Assembly: GCF_042747725.1 (NCBI RefSeq)
Contig: NZ_JBHZGO010000113.1
Location: forward strand, 1 to 64,000
Origin: FACHB-T130 sp042747725
Lineage (GTDB): Bacteria; Cyanobacteriota; Cyanobacteriia; Cyanobacteriales; FACHB-T130
Direction of reading: 5' to 3'
Length of the DNA: 64,000 bases
The notes under the pieces were generated by a model. The model worked only from the letters and a program-made list of their open reading frames with translations, was not told the origin of the DNA and ran no database searches. Positions 1 to 7,311 of the stretch are shown here, in pieces. The position numbers were made by a program, and so were the translations under genes. Every line of letters starts with the position of its first letter. The first letter of the stretch is position 1.

Positions 1-40
1 ACTGTTCCCATGTCAGATTGCTACGATATGCTTTAGTCAT
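1..40 (-). CDS. IS5-family transposase, N-terminal fragment cut by the window edge
   Basis: Reading the minus strand from ATG at 38-40 gives MTKAYRSNLTWEQ before the window ends. This matches the usual N-terminus of the IS5-family (DUF4096-type) transposases common in cyanobacteria, which begin with a conserved M-x-KAY-x-SNLT stretch. Only 13 codons are visible, so the DDE catalytic residues cannot be checked. The element end should lie between this start and about position 115, next to the truncated ATPase gene, which suggests that the insertion removed that gene's 3' part. Assignment rests on the short N-terminal signature only. Confidence 0.6.
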   Translation of the reverse strand, partial: MTKAYRSNLTWEQ

Positions 41-113
41 TCGCTCACAAGGTGCTGGTTTCTACAAATCTCAGCATAAGCTTTGTGAGCTTTCTTACAA
101 CAGTACCCTACTT

Positions 114-803
114 TTAAAACATCCTCTTAGGCAAATCCAGTTCAGCAGCTTTTTTTTCAGATATATCAAGACCAGACAACCATTTAATTGCAAAAGGGGC
201 ATGAACTTCTGAGAGTGTCCATAGAATAGCCCGCACAACATCAGGATCGCTGATATGAGGTTTCGTTCTTAGAACCGCTTGGGTCAGCTTATCCATTCCA
301 TGTTTTTTGAGCCATAAAGGAAATTGTTTAATGCTTTCTGGAGGAGATTTTTTATTTTTTATAGATTGGTTTATCATAGCCGTAGCTAGTTCTTGCCACT
401 GCTTTACCCCCTGACTACCCACTTGGCTAAGACTATCTCCCAAAGTTTGCAAGAATTGGTATTGAATCCGGTCTAAGTCACTAAACCTAACAGCACTGGC
501 GTAAACAAACAAAGCACCCCCCTGAGCTTGCAAACGGTGGCGAATGCGACTAATAAGGTGAGTTTTGCCAACTCCTTGTTCAGCTGTTATGGCGATAGAG
601 GTAACTTTGCCTTGACCAGAGCTAACCTGTTTAATCGCTTGAAAAATAGCGTCAGAAGCATGGGCGTTCAAAGTTGGAATATCGGGAAATCCTTGCCCCC
701 AAACATCCTGAATCCTGACAGAAGCACCTTTAAGAGCAAACGGGTTGTGACTTTCGATAGCAGCGTTGAGCTGTTCAATTGGAGAGGCAGAAAAGTTTGT
801 CAT
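114..803 (-). pseudogene. P-loop ATPase, 3'-truncated beside an insertion sequence
   Basis: An ATP-binding protein of about 230 residues from the ATG at 803 (a TTG 27 bases further upstream is possible but has no support). A Walker A motif, AEQGVGKT, lies near residues 74-81 and is followed by a hydrophobic beta strand. No Walker B (hhhhDE) follows: the frame ends soon after DLPKR at position 114, where IS5-type DNA begins. ATPases of this kind normally continue well past Walker B, so this is read as the front part of a longer gene. It lies just downstream of an uncharacterised gene on the same strand, probably co-transcribed. Such paired regulator and ATPase genes often occur in defence or mobile islands, but I cannot name the family. 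Confidence 0.6.
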
Positions 804-849
804 GGCAATTTGTGTGAGGTAAGCAAACAAAAAAGGGTCAAGTTCAAAT

Positions 850-1542
850 TTAGGAATTTAAGCGCTTGGCGTAGTAGCGCAATCCGCTTAGTTCAGTAGT
901 GATTGAGTCCTCAGCTTTATCGGGGGTGATACCTGACATCTCTCCAGCCATTAGCTGAAAAATGTCGTTGGCTTGCATTTCCAGCAGCCACTCGTTGAAG
1001 TGCGATCGCGTAACTCGTTCCCCAATCTCACGCCGAATCCGGTAAATCGGTACCAGATTGTCCAGGTTATAATCCCGGTTAAGCTGGTCGTACACTTCTA
1101 ACGCCACTGGCTTAAACTCGTCGTAGGACGCGATCGCTTTCCCTGTTACCTGATTCGATGTAGCAGTCGCCCCATTTGCTAGCGTTCCCGTCTCTCTAAG
1201 CCACTTCAACAAAGCATTAGCAGTTTTTGCCCCAATTTGGCTGTCAAACTCGAAATCAGCGTTTTTCAATCCCTCCCCAAGCATCTCAACGCCTTTGCCA
1301 GACAGGGATATTTTGTTTTTGGAGATAGCGATCGCTCCAGATGTTTGCAACTGTTCAAAAACGCCCTGATAATCCCCTGATTTTTCGTGCGTCCGTTTAA
1401 CTCTTTCGGTTAAATCACCTTTTTTAACTTCCTCATCGGCTCCCTTCATATCCCACAAAGCAAGAAGCACGCGAGTTTTAGCTTGAGCTTCCGTACCTCT
1501 TAACCCTTTAGCTGTATCTTTTGATTTCTCTTTGGTTGTCAT
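850..1542 (-). CDS. Uncharacterised protein, probable partner of the downstream ATPase
   Basis: About 230 residues from the ATG at 1540-1542 (protein begins MTTKEKSK). An in-frame upstream extension to 1656 has no good ribosome site and a different composition, so the shorter form is preferred. The protein is charged and mainly helical by composition. The segment near residues 25-90 (RVLLALWDMKG, then a glycine-poor strand and ISLSGKGVEML) has the look of a winged-helix fold, but no catalytic motif is visible. It is followed on the same strand by the truncated ATPase with a gap of about 46 bp, which suggests one operon and a two-component complex. I do not recognise the family and assign no function. 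Confidence 0.6.
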   Translation of the reverse strand: MTTKEKSKDTAKGLRGTEAQAKTRVLLALWDMKGADEEVKKGDLTERVKRTHEKSGDYQGVFEQLQTSGAIAISKNKISLSGKGVEMLGEGLKNADFEFDSQIGAKTANALLKWLRETGTLANGATATSNQVTGKAIASYDEFKPVALEVYDQLNRDYNLDNLVPIYRIRREIGERVTRSHFNEWLLEMQANDIFQLMAGEMSGITPDKAEDSITTELSGLRYYAKRLNS

Positions 1543-1706
1543 TTCAGTAATTCCAGATAATTGCGATCTACAATTAGTATTCCCATTCAATCTAGCCAAA
1601 GTTAGGGTTCCCGTCACTCTCAAGCAAATTGCGATGAGACACGGTAAAAAAGCCAATTTACTAAAACATTAAGTTTAATTAAAAAAAAGTTAGTATCTGG
1701 TTGCTT

Positions 1707-2975
1707 GTGGATATCGACTCAATTCTTCAACCATTTCAGCGCTTTGGCGTTCATCTCGGTTTAGAGCGCATTCAAAAATTATTGGCAAACTTGGGCAACC
1801 CGCACCACAAAGTGCCAATGATTCATGTCGCTGGCACGAATGGCAAAGGATCGGTTTGTGCTTACCTCTGTGCAGTGCTGACTGAGGCAGGTTATCGCGT
1901 CGGGCGATATACTTCCCCTCATTTAGTGGATTGGAATGAGCGCATCTGTCTAAAGGAACAGGCGATCTCTCTGGAAACGCTAGAAAAATTGCTGCTACAA
2001 GTCCAAGCGGCAATTCCACCCGGTGAAGAGTCACCCACGCAATTTGAAGTCATCACCGCCGCCGCTTGGTTGTATTTTGCCCAGCAGCAGGTAGATGTGG
2101 CGGTGGTGGAAGTGGGTTTAGGAGGGCGTTTGGATGCGACGAATGTATGCCCTAACCCCCTCGTCACAATTATTACTTCTCTCAGTCGAGAACACTGGCA
2201 GAACCTTGGCCCTACTTTAGCGGATATTGCCAGAGAAAAAGCCGGTATCCTCAAGGCGGGATGTCCTGCTGTCGTGGGACAGTTGCCAGAGGAGGCGAGG
2301 GCGGTGGTACAACAGCGGATTATTGAGTTAGGGTGTCCGGTTGTTTGGGCTGAACCGGCGGTGGAGTTAGGAACCGCGAAGACGCAAAGGGAAGAAAGAA
2401 GGGTGGAGTATCAGGGGATAAAGTATCCTTTGCCTTTGTTGGGAGATTTTCAGCTGAGTAATTCGGCATTAGCGATCGCATCTGTGCAAATTCTCTCCTC
2501 ACAAGGTTGGGAAATTTCCGAAGCAGCGATCGCTTCTGGTATGGCAAAAACTCAATGGCTGGGGCGTCTTCAGTGGACAAGTTGGCAAAATCATCCGTTA
2601 TTGATCGATGGTGCCCATAATCCAGCCGCCGCGATCGCTCTGCGCCAATATGTCGATACCCTGGATAAATCGCCGATTCATTGGGTGATGGGGATGCTTT
2701 CTACTAAAGATCATGCTGATATTTTTAGTGCATTACTCAGAAAGGGCGATCGCTTGTACTTAGTCCCTGTCCCGGATCATAGTTCCGCCGATCCAGAATA
2801 TTTAGCTACCATTGCTCAAAATATCTGCCCAGAATTAGCTGATTGTCGCACCTACCCGGATCTCACCACTGGATTAGAAGCTGCCATCTCCCCAGAAAGT
2901 TTATTGGTTCTGTGCGGTTCACTTTATTTACTGGGTCATTTTCTGAAACAAAACCGCTTTGCTGCACCTACATAA
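1707..2975 (+). CDS. folC: Bifunctional folylpolyglutamate synthase / dihydrofolate synthase
   Basis: FolC adds glutamate to dihydropteroate and to folates in the cytoplasm, using ATP. The protein has the Mur-ligase-like P-loop HVAGTNGKGS near residue 40, the following TSPHL element, the acidic VVEVGLGGRLDATN motif and the C-terminal IDGAHNP motif, all characteristic of FolC. Length is about 422 residues, normal for the family. A TTG at 1701 would also be in frame, but the GTG at 1707 gives the usual start (M-D-I-D-S-I-L-Q-P-F). The gene stands alone, divergent from the pair at 0.8-1.5 kb, and is followed by a repeat-rich spacer. Confidence 0.93.
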   Translation: MDIDSILQPFQRFGVHLGLERIQKLLANLGNPHHKVPMIHVAGTNGKGSVCAYLCAVLTEAGYRVGRYTSPHLVDWNERICLKEQAISLETLEKLLLQVQAAIPPGEESPTQFEVITAAAWLYFAQQQVDVAVVEVGLGGRLDATNVCPNPLVTIITSLSREHWQNLGPTLADIAREKAGILKAGCPAVVGQLPEEARAVVQQRIIELGCPVVWAEPAVELGTAKTQREERRVEYQGIKYPLPLLGDFQLSNSALAIASVQILSSQGWEISEAAIASGMAKTQWLGRLQWTSWQNHPLLIDGAHNPAAAIALRQYVDTLDKSPIHWVMGMLSTKDHADIFSALLRKGDRLYLVPVPDHSSADPEYLATIAQNICPELADCRTYPDLTTGLEAAISPESLLVLCGSLYLLGHFLKQNRFAAPT

Positions 2976-2976
2976 T

Positions 2977-3103
2977 CTTATTTTTAACGCAAACAGGACT
3001 TACGCAAAGCTTATACATATAGCGTTTTTTCGGGTTCAATCCCCCTGTGGTTGCCCTTACTATGTGGTGATGTGCGGCGAGTCCTGCTTATTTTTAACGC
3101 AAA
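2977..3103. mobile_element. 93-bp MITE-like element with 17-bp flanking direct repeats (copy A)
   Basis: The core at 2994-3086 begins CAGGACTTACGCAAAGC and ends GCGGCGAGTCCTG, so its ends are short inverted repeats (CAGGACT / AGTCCTG). The identical 17-bp sequence CTTATTTTTAACGCAAA lies immediately on each side (2977-2993 and 3087-3103). Two further copies of the core occur in this window (25111-25200, inverted, and 46977-47070). No ORF for a transposase is present, so mobilisation would have to be in trans. Confidence 0.7.
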
Positions 3104-3177
3104 GTAACGCCAAGGTAAGCGCAAAGGAACGCAGAGGAACAAAAATCCTTCTGTTCTACCTTTGCCATACATTGTGA

Positions 3178-3234
3178 CCTCTCCCCAACCCCTCTCCTGC
3201 TAGGGAAGGGGCTGGGGGTTAGGTTTTTTTGAGT
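3178..3234. repeat. GC-rich palindromic repeat (CCCCTCTCC / GGGGAAGGGG type)
   Basis: A perfect-to-near-perfect hairpin, with CTCCCCAACCCC in one arm and GGGGCTGGGGGTTAGG in the other around CTGCTAGG. The same motif recurs near 17681-17962 and at 25004-25047. In this spacer it could act as a terminator downstream of folC, but the repeated use elsewhere points to a dispersed repeat family. Confidence 0.6.
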
Positions 3235-3269
3235 CAAATGAGAACCTCTCTATTTGTAAAAAGACAGAT

Positions 3270-3367
3270 AATACAGCACTTTTGAAGCTAGTGAGGTACG
3301 AGGATCGCCTAAAACCTTTGATTTTGGAAGCTTGACTGTACCTCATCCAGAAAGAAAACGCTGTATT
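3270..3367. repeat. Imperfect inverted repeat overlapping the adk 3' side
   Basis: The ends AATACAGC and GCTGTATT are exact inverse complements, and GAGGTAC / GTACCTC lie inside them, giving about 98 bp of imperfect palindrome. It fills the remaining spacer between folC and adk, which are convergent, so it may also serve as a bidirectional terminator. No other copy is seen in this window. Confidence 0.4.
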
Positions 3368-3376
3368 GCCCCTGTA

Positions 3377-3940
3377 TTACTCAGCACTCGCTGCCAAGTT
3401 TTTGCACAAAATGTCGTGCTGCACTTGCTCTGGGGTTTGGTTTCCGTTGACAGTCAACAAGCGTTGGCGATGTTCGTAGTATTCCAAAATGGGAATCGTG
3501 CGTTCTTGGAATAATTGGAGGCGGCGTTGTACGATTTCTGGTTGATCGTCTGAACGCGATCGCTCTCTGGAACGGCTCATCAACATTGATTCTGGCACCT
3601 CCAGCCAAATTGCCCAATCTAGATGTTGCCCCAAACCTTCCAACAAAAAGTCTAATTCCTCTGCTTGAAAAGCAGTGCGAGGATAGCCATCTAACAGCCA
3701 ACCGCCTTTGACATCCGGCTGTTGGAGACGCTGGCGCATGAATTCGATCATGACGGGATCGGGTACTAATTCACCCTTTTCTACATAGGTCTGTGCTTGG
3801 ATACCGAGGGGAGTTTGGGATGCGATCGCTTGCCGCAAAATGTCGCCCGTGGCAATTCCAGGAATCCCCAGGTGACTACATAGCAGTGCAGTCTGCGTTC
3901 CCTTACCTGCCCCAGGCCCTCCCAGAATTATCAGTCTCAC
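3377..3940 (-). CDS. adk: Adenylate kinase, short form
   Basis: Catalyses ATP + AMP to 2 ADP in the cytoplasm. The P-loop GGPGAGKGT lies at residues 7-15, followed by TGDILR of the AMP-binding region, GWLLDGYPRT, and a very short segment where long forms carry a zinc-binding LID, so this is the 187-residue short type. The start at 3940 gives the canonical MRLIILGGPGAGKGTQ. The gene is convergent with folC and divergent from the P-loop gene at 4226. Many cyanobacteria have a second adk in the ribosomal cluster; whether this one is the second copy cannot be seen here. Confidence 0.93.
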   Translation of the reverse strand: MRLIILGGPGAGKGTQTALLCSHLGIPGIATGDILRQAIASQTPLGIQAQTYVEKGELVPDPVMIEFMRQRLQQPDVKGGWLLDGYPRTAFQAEELDFLLEGLGQHLDWAIWLEVPESMLMSRSRERSRSDDQPEIVQRRLQLFQERTIPILEYYEHRQRLLTVNGNQTPEQVQHDILCKNLAASAE

Positions 3941-4225
3941 GGCACCTTGCTCAGAAGTGTGATTGAATTAAGCACTGTTTAGACGCTGAATTTTGATCCA
4001 GCTTTCAACCAAGCCTATGCTGGCTATTTTGCCATTGATCGGGCGATCGCGCGAGACTGACAAAGCCAAGAAGCCATTCAGGATAGTCAACTCTTGACGG
4101 ATGGATATATCTAGTGTTTGATTATGAGGCAAAATAAAAAAATACACTACATATCGTTTGCTAACCAAACCTTTCTGGGGCAAGCGATTCGCTCTTCAAG
4201 ATTCCTCACGATTAAACTTCGCCTT

Positions 4226-4762
4226 ATGGTTGCCCAGCTAGAAACTCCAGCGCTTCATTCAGATCGTCGCCTGATCCCCACTATTGAAGGACTGGTGCAA
4301 GTTTTTACCGGCGCTCACCGCAGCTTTTTTACCGGCGTGATAGCCCAAGCGCTGCGAATTGCCGGTCAAGGAACCCCAGTTTTAGTGATTCAGTTCCTCA
4401 AAGGCGGAATTAATCAGGGACACGAGCATCCCATGCGCTTAGGGCAAAATCTAGATTGGGTTCGCTGCGACTTACCCCGTTGCATTGATACCCCGCACCT
4501 CGACGAGGCGGAAACTCACTCTTTACTCCAGCTTTGGCAACATACCCAAAAAGTAATCTACGACGGCAAATATTCCCTCGTCGTTCTGGATGAATTGAGC
4601 TTAGCGATTAACTTTGGCTTAATTCCGGAATCTGAGGTACTGGCGCTGCTCGAAAAACGCCCCGCTCATGTAGATATCATTTTGACTGGCCCAGAAATGC
4701 CCCAAGCGCTTCTGGATGTCGCCGATCAAATTACTGAAATACGTCGCAGTCACAGACCTTAA
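4226..4762 (+). CDS. CobO/BtuR-like P-loop protein with degenerate Walker A
   Basis: The protein of 178 residues resembles cob(I)alamin adenosyltransferases of the CobO/BtuR family: it has VLVIQFLKGG, a Walker-B-like SLVVLDELSLAI, and the family-specific IILTGPEMPQALLDVAD near the C-terminus. In true CobO the N-terminal P-loop reads GxGKGKTT; here the same place reads FTGAHRSFFTGVIAQ, with no GKT. ATP binding of the normal kind is therefore doubtful, and a non-catalytic or altered role is possible. The ATG at 4226 is preferred over an upstream extension to 4118 because the extension is unlike the family. The downstream neighbour is dcd, on the same strand, 56 bp away. Confidence 0.75.
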   Translation: MVAQLETPALHSDRRLIPTIEGLVQVFTGAHRSFFTGVIAQALRIAGQGTPVLVIQFLKGGINQGHEHPMRLGQNLDWVRCDLPRCIDTPHLDEAETHSLLQLWQHTQKVIYDGKYSLVVLDELSLAINFGLIPESEVLALLEKRPAHVDIILTGPEMPQALLDVADQITEIRRSHRP

Positions 4763-4818
4763 GGAATGCGCTCACTTCACGCTATCCTAGTATTCCGGTT
4801 GGGATTACTTGTGAACCT

Positions 4819-5400
4819 GTGATTAAGAACGATATCTGGATTACTGAAATGGCTCAAAAGGGTATGATTTCGCCCTTTGAGCCTAAATTAGTTCGTCGTG
4901 TGGACGATTTACCTGTTATCTCATTTGGTCTGAGCAGTTTTGGTTACGATATCAGGCTTTCGCCTGTGGAATTCCGCATTTTCAGGCATATTCCCGGCAC
5001 AGTCGTCGATCCCAAAAACTTTAATCCTGAAAATTTGGAGCAGACAAAACTCCATACCGATGCCAATGGTAGCTATTTCATTCTGCCCGCTCATACCTAT
5101 GGATTAGGCGTGGCATTAGAAAGACTAGAAGTGCCTGAAAATATTACTGTATTGTGCATTGGGAAAAGCACGTATGCGCGATGCGGGATTATCTGCAATC
5201 TAACGCCTGCTGAGGCTGGTTGGAGAGGACATTTAACCCTAGAGGTTTCCAATTCATCAAATGCAGATTGCCGTATTTACCCCAATGAAGGAATTGTGCA
5301 ACTGTTATTTTTTGAGGGTAAACCTTGCGAGGTGAGCTATGAATCTCGGCAGGGTAAATATCAAGATCAGCCGGAAAAAATTGTTATAGCACGAATATAA
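4819..5400 (+). CDS. dcd: dCTP deaminase
   Basis: Converts dCTP to dUTP and ammonia, supplying dUMP for thymidylate synthesis. The family hallmarks are visible: FGLSSFGYDIRL near residue 35, the CIGKSTYARCGI stretch containing the S-x-x-A-R signature, and the catalytic Glu in TPAEAGWRGHLTLE. The 193-residue length is normal for the trimeric enzyme. The start is GTG at 4819 (M-I-K-N-D-I-W). The gene ends 12 bp before thyX, so the two are very likely co-transcribed and work in consecutive steps of dTTP supply. Confidence 0.93.
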   Translation: MIKNDIWITEMAQKGMISPFEPKLVRRVDDLPVISFGLSSFGYDIRLSPVEFRIFRHIPGTVVDPKNFNPENLEQTKLHTDANGSYFILPAHTYGLGVALERLEVPENITVLCIGKSTYARCGIICNLTPAEAGWRGHLTLEVSNSSNADCRIYPNEGIVQLLFFEGKPCEVSYESRQGKYQDQPEKIVIARI

Positions 5401-5412
5401 GGAAATACTCAG

Positions 5413-7287
5413 GTGAAATACTTTCGTGTTGAGGTAGTTGCTGCCACGCCGAATCCCCAACAAGTTATTTGGGCAGCAATGCATCAAGATTACTCCGAAG
5501 AGTTGGTTTGGGATAGTTGCGATCGCTGGCCTGATGAGGAGCGAAGTGGCGAACTGATTATTAAACATTTATTATCAGGCGATCGCGGACATTACGGCCC
5601 TCTGGAACATCCTCAAATTACAGTGAATGTGGGTTATTTCCCGCACTCAATGATGCAGCAACTCCGCACTCATCGCGTCGGCGTGAGCTTTGATGTCCAA
5701 TGTCTGAGCGGAGATACTGAGGTAACATTTGTCAAGGCTTCAGGTGGTTTGAGAAAGATAAAAATTGCCGAGCTTTACGATTTATGGGCAAATGGTGAAA
5801 AGGCTATCCGCGAAAGAAAAATTAAGGGTCGCCACGGAGAACTACCGGGAGAATATCGAAGAGATTCTAAATCCCGTCTTAGGAACATGAACCTCAGAGT
5901 TCTTAATGAAGATACTGGGGTTTTTGAAATTGGTCATGTTCAGGAAGTGTTCGATCAAGGAATACAGCCTGTTTATCGGTTAACTCTTGAAGATGGTAGG
6001 ACATTAGACTGTACTGCTGAGCATCGTCTTCTCACCAAACAAGGTTGGCAGAAGATGAAAGAAGCGATTGGATTAATTACTAACACGAACCAAGAAGTTC
6101 TTTCTTATCAGCCTGATTGCTACTTAATGACAAATGGAGTAATTGTTGGCGAAGGATTGTATCGAGAAAGAAGTTGGCTCATTGAGCAACTATCAGCCGG
6201 ATTAACTGCTCAACAGATGGCTGAGAAGGCTGGGTGTTCGGTTGAGGCTATCAAAAAGTGGGTTTATAACCACAAGCTAAATCTAAATAAGTGCAAGCCT
6301 GGAACGAAAAACCCTTGGAATAAAGGATTTCGGGGAGCTTACGTTTTAAACCTAACTTCTGAACAGCGACAGCAAAGAAGGGAAAGAGCAAAGCTATTTA
6401 CACGTCGAGGTGCGGACAGTCATTTTTGGAAAGGTGGAGTAACTGAAGAACGAGTTGCTATCGGAGCCTGGACTCGTACGATTGCACCTCAAATTCACGA
6501 GAAGTTTGACTTTACTTGTCAGCAGTGTGGTGTTCGTGGGGGTCAACTTCATGCACATCACTTACTTCCAGTTTACTCACACCCAGAACAAGCTTATGAT
6601 TTTGACAATCTAATCCTTGATTGTCAAAATTGTCATCGACAAATCCACAATCAAGGATTAGAACTAAAGTTTGCCCAAAACTTTCTTCCGATCCAAGAGC
6701 TTCCCGAAAAACCTAAACCGATAGGCCACAAGCTAAAAGCTCACCCGATGAAAGTTGTCCAGGTGCGATACCTCGGACTACAAAGAACTTACGATTTAGA
6801 AGTTGCTGGAAAATGGCATAATTTTGTAGGTAATGGAGTTGTAGTTCACAATTCTTTTCGCTATACAGGGCAAAGAATTGTTGATGTAACGGAGGGCAAA
6901 TTAGATATAGAAGAAGCTTTCTATTTACGTCCCGTTGGTAACTATACGAACCGTCAAGGAAAACGCTATTTGTATTCGGAAGAACAACGTCAGGATGATT
7001 TGCAATGGTGCGTTTCGGCCTGCAAACATTATAAGAAACGTATAGATGAAGGACTTTCAGAAGAACACGCTAGAGGGATGATTCCTTTTGATGCCAGACA
7101 GCATTTTGTGCTGAGTTGTAATGTGCGATCGCTCATGCATCTTTTAGACCTAAGATGGAAAAAAGATGCCCAATTAGAGGCGCAAAAGTTTTGCGAGTTG
7201 CTCTATCGTCATTTTGAACAATGGACTCCGGCGATCGCTCAATGGTATTTGGAAAACCGAGCAAAAAAGGCAAAGTTAGCTCCATAG
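5413..7287 (+). CDS. thyX: Flavin-dependent thymidylate synthase ThyX with an internal intein
   Basis: ThyX methylates dUMP to dTMP using FAD and methylene-tetrahydrofolate. The host protein (extein) is residues 1-96 plus 481-624, about 240 residues, the normal ThyX size. The signature R-x-H-R-x7-S is split: RTHRVGVSFDVQ lies before the insertion and the Ser of SFRYTGQR follows it. The insertion begins with Cys97 and ends VVVHN at residue 480, followed by Ser, as expected for an intein. Without splicing the FAD/dUMP binding motif is interrupted, so splicing is needed for activity. No thyA is visible in the window. The gene directly follows dcd. Confidence 0.93.
   Translation: MKYFRVEVVAATPNPQQVIWAAMHQDYSEELVWDSCDRWPDEERSGELIIKHLLSGDRGHYGPLEHPQITVNVGYFPHSMMQQLRTHRVGVSFDVQCLSGDTEVTFVKASGGLRKIKIAELYDLWANGEKAIRERKIKGRHGELPGEYRRDSKSRLRNMNLRVLNEDTGVFEIGHVQEVFDQGIQPVYRLTLEDGRTLDCTAEHRLLTKQGWQKMKEAIGLITNTNQEVLSYQPDCYLMTNGVIVGEGLYRERSWLIEQLSAGLTAQQMAEKAGCSVEAIKKWVYNHKLNLNKCKPGTKNPWNKGFRGAYVLNLTSEQRQQRRERAKLFTRRGADSHFWKGGVTEERVAIGAWTRTIAPQIHEKFDFTCQQCGVRGGQLHAHHLLPVYSHPEQAYDFDNLILDCQNCHRQIHNQGLELKFAQNFLPIQELPEKPKPIGHKLKAHPMKVVQVRYLGLQRTYDLEVAGKWHNFVGNGVVVHNSFRYTGQRIVDVTEGKLDIEEAFYLRPVGNYTNRQGKRYLYSEEQRQDDLQWCVSACKHYKKRIDEGLSEEHARGMIPFDARQHFVLSCNVRSLMHLLDLRWKKDAQLEAQKFCELLYRHFEQWTPAIAQWYLENRAKKAKLAP
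5701..6852 (+). mobile_element. ThyX intein with HNH homing endonuclease domain
   Basis: An in-frame 384-residue intein. The N-terminal splice block is CLSGDTEV; block B is visible as DGRTLDCTAEHRLLT (T-x-x-H); the C-terminal blocks are YDLEVAGKWHNFVGNG and VVVHN followed by Ser. The middle holds a helix-turn-helix-like segment (GLTAQQMAEKAGCSVEAIKK), an NPWNKG linker typical of HNH homing enzymes, and an HNH nuclease core with CxxC, HAHHLLPV, DNLILDC and CHRQIH. All expected splicing residues are present, so the intein is probably active. The insertion point, just before the Ser of the ThyX signature motif, is the type of conserved active-site position that inteins occupy. Confidence 0.9.
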
Positions 7288-7311
7288 CTTGCTAAAATAA
7301 GCTTTATATGC

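Noticed and set aside
1543..1656. Upstream extension of the 850-1542 gene
   Set aside because: Different composition from the remainder and no ribosome site; ATG at 1542 is a better start.
3968..4183. 71-codon minus-strand ORF between adk and the CobO-like gene
   Set aside because: It overlaps the other gene's 5' region, has no ribosome site and no recognisable motif; the spacer is probably the shared promoter region.
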